16,826 nt of DNA from Desulfobacterales bacterium CG23_combo_of_CG06-09_8_20_14_all_52_9 (GTDB lineage: Bacteria; Desulfobacterota; Desulfobacteria; Desulfobacterales; UBA2156), in the NCBI GenBank assembly GCA_002771315.1, contig PCSF01000101.1:31882-48707 (forward strand), given 5' to 3'. Made by a program: the position numbers and the translations under genes. The notes beneath the pieces were generated by a model that saw only the letters and a list, made by a program, of their open reading frames with translations, was not told the DNA's origin and searched no databases. Position 1 is the stretch's first letter. The number at the start of each line of letters is the position of its first letter. Positions 10,898 through 16,826 of this stretch are shown one piece after another.

Positions 10898-13588
10898 TCA
10901 CCGGATAAGGGATCGGGCAAATTCGAGTTCGTCGGCCTTGGTTTTCAGCTTGGCGTTAAGCTTAGCTTCCAGAACTGCTTGTATAATCTCCTTGAAGATA
11001 GGCCCGGGAGAAAGACCCATTCCCATCAGGTCTTTTCCCCCGATGAAAGGCTTAATGTATCTAACCTGAGTGAAATAATTGGAAATAAGTCGTTTGACCG
11101 CCTCCTGGGAGGTAGCGGCCATCATGTAAAGGATGAGTTCGATTCGGAAGGGGCTCAAATCCAGGTATAAGGAGCTGTTGGGGATTTCGGGTTTACGCTC
11201 TAGGCGGTGTAAACAGCGATTAGCGGAAATGCGCTCCTTGACAAACAGGCTCCGGTGCCGAGGGGGCATTTCAAGCCGTTCACAGATCTCCTCGCAGGTC
11301 TTTTCATCGCAGAACCGAATCGCGGCCAAAAAATAGACCGCCCATGTGAGATAAGGCTCTTCCAAGAAAAGCAGGTCGTGCCAGGATAGGACTTTTTTGA
11401 CCTCGTTGAACAGGGCGACTTTGTCTTTATCCATGGCAATGGATGGATGAATCACGGCCAGCAGGTTATATTCCTGGAGACGCACCATGGCCGGGGTAGG
11501 ATTTTCCTCTTCCAGGATCTGGCGCAGTTCGGAAAAAACCCGCCGGCCGCTGAGGCGCTCGAAAAAACGCATCTTCACTGCATTTTCGATGAGCCCGGAA
11601 GTTACCTTGCCGATGGAAAAACCGAACCGCTGCTCGAAGCGGATGGCACGAAAAACTCGGGTGGGGTCTTCCACAAAACTCATGTTGTGCAGAACGCGGA
11701 TCACCTTCTCCTTGATGTCTTTCTGACCCGAAAAAAAGTCGATGAGAATGCCGAACCGCTTGGAATTGAGCTGGATGGCCAGGGTATTGACGGTGAAATC
11801 CCTTCGGAACAGATCGAGCTTGATGGAGCTCATCTCCACTACCGGAAGGGCGGCCGGAAACTGATAATACTCCAAGCGCGCAGAAGCTACATCGATCTTG
11901 GAGCCGTCGGGGAAGATGATCACCGCCGTGCCGAACTTTTCATGGGGATGGATCCGGGCGCCCACCTGTTGGGCATATTTCCGCGCAAAGGCGATGCCGT
12001 CCCCCTCGATGACAATGTCGATATCCTCGTTGGGTCGATAGAGAAACAGGTCCCGAACGAAACCTCCGGTCACATAAGCGCCAAACCCTATCTCATCGGC
12101 GGCGGTGCCGAGGGCCGTAAGGAGGTTGAAAACATGCTTCGGGAGACGCTCCTTCATGAACTTTTGAATGTTGCGGGTTCGGGCCGAAACCGGTCCGCTG
12201 AATGGATCCGGAAAGGAGCGCTCCCGTCGTTTGGACTGCTGAACCAGAGTATTGAGCAAGTCGGTCCGCGTGATCACGCCGAGGATGCGCCCGTCGTCGA
12301 TGATAGGTAGAATCCTCTGCTTGTTTTCGATAATCTTTTCCTGGATCTCCAGCAGGCTTGCATCCGGACGAGCATGGACCAGCTCTGTATTCATATATTC
12401 GCGCACCGGAATGTGTCCAAGATGGTGATAAAGGGCCTTTTCGATGATCTGGCGGGAAATGTATCCGGTAAGGACCATCCGGCTGCCGCCTTCGTCAGAC
12501 GCAGGGTTTAAAGCGGTGACCAGCAAGGCGTTGATGTTGTACCGATTCAGGAGTTCCCCGGCGTCCTTGCACGACACATCCGCACCCACGGTGATCGCCG
12601 GCGATGACATGAGGTCAACGGCCTTGCGTCTGGATTTGACCTGTTCATACAGGATGGTCGTGAGTTGTTGTTCGACCTGGACCCAGGTCTGATCCCTGAG
12701 TGTAGCCGACGCTGCATAAGGATGACCTCCCCCGCCCATGTACCCGAGGATGATGCCGACATCCACCTCGGAGATTTTGCTCCGGGCCACAACGTAGACC
12801 TTGCTGCCCATCATGGCAACGGCAAAAAGCGCGTTAAGGTCTTCCATCCGAAGCAACTTCTGGACCAGGAATGCAAAGTCCGGAATATACGTCTCCACAG
12901 TGATGGAGGTTACTGCAACCTCGATCCCTTCGATGTGATGCCGGACAATGTTTTGAATCATGTCGTTGAGAATCGTTACCTGCTCAGGGCTGAGTTCCCG
13001 GCTGATGAGGGAGGAGATAATGTCGATGTTGGCGCCCTTGGAAACCAAAAACGCCGCCGCTTTGAAATCCTTTTCCGTAGTAGAAGCAAAATTGAAAGAT
13101 CCGGTGTCTTCATAGATGCCCAGGCACAAAATGGTGGCTTCATCGGGAGTAATAGGAATCCGCCGACGCTGCAGGATATGGGTCAGGATGGTCACGTTGG
13201 CACCCGTGGGCTCGAAGACCTCTTTGTGCCCCTTGACATCCTCCGGGGAAGCAGGATGGTGATCGAAGATGTGGACCTCAACCGATGGATCCCGAATCAG
13301 ATCCGAAAAGGGGCCGATCCGGGAAGGCTGCTTGGTATCCACCAGTACGAGCCGTTTAATGGTAGCAAGGTCGATGGCCCTAATGTCAACCATGTTGAAC
13401 AGATAGACCATCGAATCGATGAAAAAATTTTTCAGGTTCTTTTCCTGACTCCCGGGAAATACCACAATCGAACCGGGATATAGCTTTTGCGCGGCAAGCA
13501 TGGAAGCCAGGGCGTCGAAGTCGGCATTGACGTGGGTGGCGATAACGGTAAGCCCGCGCTTTTTTTTTGACGCATTTTTTCCTGGCAC
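10898..13588 (-). CDS. DHH-CBS-tRNA nucleotidyltransferase fusion (CCA/A-adding type)
   Basis: The 896-residue protein has three modules. Residues 12-315 are a DHH phosphoesterase, with HVNADFDALAS near 19-29, DHH at 109-111 and a DHHA1 GGGGHPYAAS at 285-294. Residues about 322-450 are paired CBS domains. Residues about 485-896 are a class II nucleotidyltransferase: GG (508-509) with DID (522-524), RRD (595-597), DPTRVFRAIRF (641-651), then a helical RNA-binding region. Such fusions occur in Aquifex and deltaproteobacteria and act in 3' CCA maintenance, often as A-adding enzymes. CCA, A-only and poly(A) specificity cannot be told apart here. The start is GTG at 13588 with GGAG 7 bases upstream. 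The CBS pair suggests adenylate sensing and the DHH part RNA or nucleotide hydrolysis (inference). Confidence 0.88.
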   Translation of the reverse strand: MPGKNASKKKRGLTVIATHVNADFDALASMLAAQKLYPGSIVVFPGSQEKNLKNFFIDSMVYLFNMVDIRAIDLATIKRLVLVDTKQPSRIGPFSDLIRDPSVEVHIFDHHPASPEDVKGHKEVFEPTGANVTILTHILQRRRIPITPDEATILCLGIYEDTGSFNFASTTEKDFKAAAFLVSKGANIDIISSLISRELSPEQVTILNDMIQNIVRHHIEGIEVAVTSITVETYIPDFAFLVQKLLRMEDLNALFAVAMMGSKVYVVARSKISEVDVGIILGYMGGGGHPYAASATLRDQTWVQVEQQLTTILYEQVKSRRKAVDLMSSPAITVGADVSCKDAGELLNRYNINALLVTALNPASDEGGSRMVLTGYISRQIIEKALYHHLGHIPVREYMNTELVHARPDASLLEIQEKIIENKQRILPIIDDGRILGVITRTDLLNTLVQQSKRRERSFPDPFSGPVSARTRNIQKFMKERLPKHVFNLLTALGTAADEIGFGAYVTGGFVRDLFLYRPNEDIDIVIEGDGIAFARKYAQQVGARIHPHEKFGTAVIIFPDGSKIDVASARLEYYQFPAALPVVEMSSIKLDLFRRDFTVNTLAIQLNSKRFGILIDFFSGQKDIKEKVIRVLHNMSFVEDPTRVFRAIRFEQRFGFSIGKVTSGLIENAVKMRFFERLSGRRVFSELRQILEEENPTPAMVRLQEYNLLAVIHPSIAMDKDKVALFNEVKKVLSWHDLLFLEEPYLTWAVYFLAAIRFCDEKTCEEICERLEMPPRHRSLFVKERISANRCLHRLERKPEIPNSSLYLDLSPFRIELILYMMAATSQEAVKRLISNYFTQVRYIKPFIGGKDLMGMGLSPGPIFKEIIQAVLEAKLNAKLKTKADELEFARSLIR

Positions 13589-13613
13589 GATCGGCTCCGG
13601 TTAAGAATATTAT

Positions 13614-13649
13614 CGTCGGAAAATGTTTAAAGCGCTTTCCAATCCGACG
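13614..13649. promoter_or_regulatory. Nested inverted repeats between divergent cca and radical SAM genes
   Basis: CGTCGGA (13614-13620) and TCCGACG (13643-13649) form a perfect 7-bp inverted repeat flanking a 10-bp palindrome, AAAGCGCTTT (13629-13638). It lies 26 bp upstream of the cca start and 125 bp before the radical SAM start. It may be an operator or a 5' leader hairpin. No good promoter match was found for either gene. Confidence 0.35.
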
Positions 13650-13773
13650 CCTGATGCATTTTTTATGACAGATGAGAAGCGCGAAATCAACTGTTGCCCT
13701 TCTCTTTTGCCCGGACTCTTGTGCTTTTAGAGCAGCTGTGATACTAATGCATCGTCTTTTTATGCGTGATTCC

Positions 13774-14748
13774 ATGGAAAAGCCCAAAGCCCGCCATTAC
13801 CGGTATCTGTTTGGCCCCGTCCGTTCGAGACGGCTGGGGGTTTCCTTAGGTGTGGACCTGATGCCCCACAAGACCTGCACCTTGGACTGCGTCTATTGTG
13901 AATGCGGAAAAACCACCCGGAAGACCCTTGTGCGGAAAGAATATATCCCAACCCTGGACATCATGGATGAACTGGACGATCTGCTATCTAGTGCTCCGGA
14001 CCTTGATTATGTCACCTTTTCCGGGGCCGGAGAACCCACCCTGCACAGTGGTATCGGGGAAATGATCGCATTTCTAAAAAGGGATCACCCTCGATACCCG
14101 GTGGCCCTGTTGACAAACGGAACCCTTTTCCATAATCCTAGGGTCAGAGACGAGATCAGCGATGCCGACAGAGTTATCGCCTCCCTGGATGGGGCAACCT
14201 CCGGGGTTTTCAAAAAAGTGAATCGACCACATTCCGCTTTGAGAGTGACCGAAATGATCCAAGGGCTGGTCGATTTTCGGCAAGCGTTTTCTCATCAGTT
14301 TTTCATAGAGATCTTCATCGTACCGGGGCTCAACGACAGCGATTCCGAGCTTTCGGCCTTAAAATCGGCTCTTGGTAGGATCCAACCGGACGGCGTGCAC
14401 CTGAACACCCTCGACCGGCCAGGAACCGAGCCCTGGGTAAAGCCGGCCGGAGATACAGCGCTGAAAAAGATTGCAAACGCCCTGGGCGGTGCCGGCTTAA
14501 TCCGTTTTCATCCAAAAGGTCGGCATAAAAAGGTTGCCGGGGATATCGGCGACATACAATTGATAGAGACTCTCCTGCGCCGTCCCTGCACAGCCGAAGA
14601 CGTGGCCGCTATCTTTGACATCAATACACAAATGGCCCAAGACCGCATGGAAAGGCTTGTCGCCGACGGCTTGGCACAAAAGAAAAGGATGCCAAGAGGG
14701 ACCTTCTATTTTATGCAAAAAAATGCCCATGTTTGTAAAACTGGTTGA
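13774..14748 (+). CDS. Radical SAM protein (COG0731-like) with C-terminal winged helix
   Basis: The 324-residue radical SAM enzyme of unknown substrate has the CxxxCxxC cluster at Cys 35/39/42 (MPHKTCTLDCVYCECG) and an additional Cys at 44. Also visible are the GEP motif TFSGAGEPTLH (81-91), the LTNGTL strand and a GLND segment. The start, YLFGPVRSRRLGVSLGVDL, is characteristic of COG0731 Fe-S oxidoreductases, relatives of the wybutosine enzyme TYW1. The last 60 residues (ETLLRRPCTAEDVAAIFDIN...) look like a winged-helix domain. The frame is open upstream to 13672, but family alignment favours the ATG at 13774. The SD is poor for all candidate starts, with ATGs at 13747 and 13762 as alternatives. 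It uses S-adenosylmethionine, so it needs anaerobic or reducing conditions. Confidence 0.82.
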   Translation: MEKPKARHYRYLFGPVRSRRLGVSLGVDLMPHKTCTLDCVYCECGKTTRKTLVRKEYIPTLDIMDELDDLLSSAPDLDYVTFSGAGEPTLHSGIGEMIAFLKRDHPRYPVALLTNGTLFHNPRVRDEISDADRVIASLDGATSGVFKKVNRPHSALRVTEMIQGLVDFRQAFSHQFFIEIFIVPGLNDSDSELSALKSALGRIQPDGVHLNTLDRPGTEPWVKPAGDTALKKIANALGGAGLIRFHPKGRHKKVAGDIGDIQLIETLLRRPCTAEDVAAIFDINTQMAQDRMERLVADGLAQKKRMPRGTFYFMQKNAHVCKTG

Positions 14749-14774
14749 CGGAATGTACATCCGGCGGATATAAA
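14745..14774 (+). promoter_or_regulatory. Promoter of pilC
   Basis: TTGACG (14745-14750), an 18-bp spacer and TATAAA (14769-14774) precede the pilC ATG by about 75 bp. The -35 box contains the TGA stop of the radical SAM gene (14746-14748). Confidence 0.5.
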
Positions 14775-14848
14775 AACAAGAAAATGCGGATGCGACGGGA
14801 ATAAAGTTTGCTCCGACCTGGACAAAAGATAAGACGGAGGAGGCGATA

Positions 14849-16054
14849 ATGCCGGTATTTCAATGGGAGGGAAAGAACAGGCGGAACGAATTGCAGCGCG
14901 GTGAAATGGAGGCCCTTAACGCCGAGCTCGTCCGGGCCAATCTGGCCAAGTTGCGTATCACTCCTGTCAAGGTCAAGAAGAAGCCCAAGAATCTCTTTGA
15001 AAACGTAAACTTTCTGCAGCCTCGGGTCAAAGAATCCGATATCATTCTTTTTGCCCGGCAGTTTTCCACCATGATCGATGCCGGTCTCCCCATCGTTCAA
15101 TGCCTCGATATTCTTCAAAACCAACAGGAAAACAAGACCTTTAAGAAGATGCTCCGCCAAGTCATGGAGGCGGTTGAAGGCGGGTCTACCCTTGCCGAAG
15201 CCCTAACACGTTTTCCGAAACATTTCGATTCCCTTTTCACCAATATGATCGCAGCCGGAGAAGCGGGTGGGATCCTGGATACCATCTTGAGGCGGCTTTC
15301 CGCCTATTTGGAGAAAGCGGCAAAACTCAAGCGCAGGGTGAAGGGGGCCATGACATACCCCATCATCGTTCTGATCATCGCAGTATTGGTGGTGGCCGTG
15401 ATCCTCGTTTTCGTCATCCCGGTCTTTTCGGAGATGTTTTCCCAACTTGGAGGACAGCTTCCTCTGCCCACCCGGATCGTCATGAGCCTCTCCGACTTCG
15501 TGAAACACAATGTTATTTACATTGCCATCGCCATCGCTCTTCTTGCCTACGCCATTCGCCGTTTCTACAAGACTGAAAAGGGGCGTATCGCCCTTGATAA
15601 GTTCGTCCTTAAAATCCCGGTGATCGGCATCCTGATCCGGAAGGTGGCTGTGGCGCGGTTTTCCCGCACCATGGGGACCATGCTGGCCTCTGGTGTGGCC
15701 ATCCTGGAAGCACTGGATATCGTGGCTAAAACCGCCGGGAACAAGACCATCGAAACCGCCGTTTACACGGTGAGAACAGCCATTGCGGAAGGCCGAACCA
15801 TGGCTGATCCCCTGATGGAGACCGGGGTCTTTCCCTCCATGGTCTGCCAGATGATCGCTGTTGGGGAATCCACAGGGGCCCTGGACGCCATGCTCAACAA
15901 GATCGCAGACTTTTATGATGAAGAGGTGGATCAGGCGGTGGAAAACTTAACCGCCATGATCGAGCCGTTTATGATGGTCTTTTTGGGTGTCACCATCGGC
16001 GGGCTGGTGATCGCCATGTACCTGCCCATTTTCAAGATGGCCGGCCTCGTGTAA
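14849..16054 (+). CDS. pilC: Type IV pilus inner-membrane platform protein
   Basis: The 401-residue PilC/GspF-family protein is the polytopic platform that couples the PilB/PilT ATPases to pilin assembly. It has two T2SF domains (about 67-190 and 270-395). The first carries FARQFSTMIDAGLPIVQCLDIL and the repeat unit has RFSRTMGTMLASGVAILEALDIV. Membrane segments are near 168-195, 220-240 and 372-395, the last within FMMVFLGVTIGGLVIAMYLP. The N-terminal 50 residues are the basic cytoplasmic start (MPVFQWEGKNRR). The ATG at 14849 has GGAGG about 8 bases upstream. The length matches the family norm of about 400. Followed by pilS, it is likely part of a pilBTC/pilS-R region. GspF is the alternative name, but the pilS neighbour favours pili. 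Confidence 0.94.
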   Translation: MPVFQWEGKNRRNELQRGEMEALNAELVRANLAKLRITPVKVKKKPKNLFENVNFLQPRVKESDIILFARQFSTMIDAGLPIVQCLDILQNQQENKTFKKMLRQVMEAVEGGSTLAEALTRFPKHFDSLFTNMIAAGEAGGILDTILRRLSAYLEKAAKLKRRVKGAMTYPIIVLIIAVLVVAVILVFVIPVFSEMFSQLGGQLPLPTRIVMSLSDFVKHNVIYIAIAIALLAYAIRRFYKTEKGRIALDKFVLKIPVIGILIRKVAVARFSRTMGTMLASGVAILEALDIVAKTAGNKTIETAVYTVRTAIAEGRTMADPLMETGVFPSMVCQMIAVGESTGALDAMLNKIADFYDEEVDQAVENLTAMIEPFMMVFLGVTIGGLVIAMYLPIFKMAGLV

Positions 16055-16089
16055 GTCAACGCTTTTACGCCAACATGAGCTCCACCGAG

Positions 16090-16116
16090 AGCCTGCGTTT
16101 TCCGGAGCGGGCTTTT
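16090..16116 (+). terminator. Terminator-like hairpin between pilC and pilS
   Basis: AGCCTGC (16090-16096) pairs with GCGGGCT (16107-16113; one G-U), with a 10-nt loop followed by TTT. It may partly terminate pilC transcripts. The short T-run makes it uncertain. Confidence 0.4.
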
Positions 16117-16151
16117 GCCGAACCGAAAAGTCACGGATGCTGTTTTGCCCC

Positions 16152-16826
16152 ATGACCCTTGCTGCCGCACCCCCTGAAGAAAGTCTTTACCGTCGGCTGA
16201 AATGGCTGACCTTCTTCAGGGCGCTGTTTGCCACTCTCTTGCTGGGATCCACCGTCCTCCTCCATGTGAGACGGGTGGACACCCTGGTTTCCTTGCCTCT
16301 ATTAATCCTTTACGGATTGATCCTGGCGATCTTTTCCCTCTCCTTTACTTACGCCCTGGCCCTCAAGGCCGTGGCATGGAGAGAGTTCCTCAGTGATGTC
16401 CAGATCATCATGGATACGATCATTGTCAGTGCGATTATCTTCGTCACCGGGGGTTTTTACAGCATCTTTTCATTTCTTTATCTCGTCGTGATCATCTATG
16501 CCAGTATGCTGTTCAAACGGCGGGGAAGCCTGATAGTGGCAGGGCTTTGCAGCGTCGAGTACGGCCTGCTGATCCTCCTGGAATACCATGGTGTGTTAAG
16601 ACCCGTCGGTATTGAAATGGGCTTTTCCGAAATCGGATATTCGGGGTTTTTCGTCCTTTACAAGATCGTCATTACGACATTGGCCTGTTTTGCGGTAGCA
16701 TTCCTCTCCAGCATTCTTTCAGAAAGGGAACGACTGACAAAGCAGGAACTGACAGCCATGGAAACCCACCTCAAGCGGGTGGAACGGATGGCAGCGGCGG
16801 GCGAAATGGCCGCCGGGCTGGCCCAC
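16152..16826 (+). CDS. PilS-like membrane sensor histidine kinase, N-terminal part (partial)
   Basis: The reading frame is open to the right edge, giving 225 residues. About six membrane segments span residues 15 to about 185 (starting WLTFFRALFATLLLGSTVLL), as in PilS. A linker helix follows (SERERLTKQELTAMETHLKR), then RMAAAGEMAAGLAH. This matches the histidine kinase H-box (AAGExAAGLAHEIRNP), and the last codon of the window is the probable phosphoacceptor His. PilS phosphorylates the sigma54 activator PilR to control pilin expression. Its place after pilC supports the assignment. The start is uncertain: ATG 16152 is used, but an in-frame ATG at 16137 is equally open and neither has a good SD. 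Confidence 0.85.
   Translation, partial: MTLAAAPPEESLYRRLKWLTFFRALFATLLLGSTVLLHVRRVDTLVSLPLLILYGLILAIFSLSFTYALALKAVAWREFLSDVQIIMDTIIVSAIIFVTGGFYSIFSFLYLVVIIYASMLFKRRGSLIVAGLCSVEYGLLILLEYHGVLRPVGIEMGFSEIGYSGFFVLYKIVITTLACFAVAFLSSILSERERLTKQELTAMETHLKRVERMAAAGEMAAGLAH

Noticed and set aside
13672..13773. Longer N-terminus of the radical SAM protein from 13672
   Set aside because: The extra residues match no part of the family, which starts just before YLFGPV, and no SD precedes it.
1..16826. CRISPR array, phage or insertion-sequence transposase
   Set aside because: No regularly spaced repeats, integrase, transposase or phage structural genes were found; the only mobile-type sequences are the two non-coding MITE-like repeats.

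Overview
This window looks like a chromosomal segment from a mesophilic anaerobic deltaproteobacterium (Desulfobacterota, sulfate-reducer-like). The inference rests on four things seen here: a compact set of DUF134, NifX/NifB-type and ferredoxin-containing MinD-like ATPase genes typical of strict anaerobes; a DHH-CBS-tRNA nucleotidyltransferase fusion; a pilC-pilS order; and two intergenic repeats with TTCGTAAAAAG ends of a kind common in that group. No taxonomic assignment could be computed.

Layout. Positions 1-468 (minus) are the 5' end of carB, followed by a 348-bp divergent regulatory region and a DUF4126 membrane-protein gene (817-1464). Positions 1670-5596 (plus) hold the accessory locus: a DUF134 regulator, a small basic Gly-rich protein, a structured terminator-like element, a promoter, a MITE-like repeat, a DUF134-NifX fusion, two overlapping MinD/Mrp-like ATPases each carrying two [4Fe-4S] motifs, and a second NifX-domain protein with a His-rich tail. 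The gene set resembles the 'orange protein' (ORP) loci of Desulfovibrio, but in a DUF134-associated form. A convergent gene (5825-6490, minus) encodes an apparent tandem ribbon-helix-helix protein. It is divergent from two small heat-shock genes (6662-7552, plus).

Positions 7571-7930 carry terminators, tRNA-Val(CAC) on the minus strand and a second repeat. From 13588 down to 7963 the minus strand carries housekeeping genes: cca-type nucleotidyltransferase, trpS, scpA, scpB and an IHF/HU gene. From 13774 the plus strand carries a radical SAM gene, pilC and the start of a pilS-like sensor kinase. The window ends exactly on the kinase's probable phosphoacceptor His codon.

How the genes fit together. 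scpA and scpB overlap by 4 bp and probably share a transcript with trpS. The IHF/HU gene has its own promoter, overlapping the scpB stop codon. In the accessory locus, the start codons of both ATPases overlap the preceding genes, so the DUF134-NifX fusion and the two ATPases are almost certainly one operon. The second NifX gene follows 58 bp later with its own SD and a TATAAT box. The most interesting local details are a well-formed internal ribosome binding site and ATG at the DUF134/NifX junction, a long closed RNA stem ending in a T-run before the operon, and direct repeats covering both promoter elements of the tandem RHH gene.
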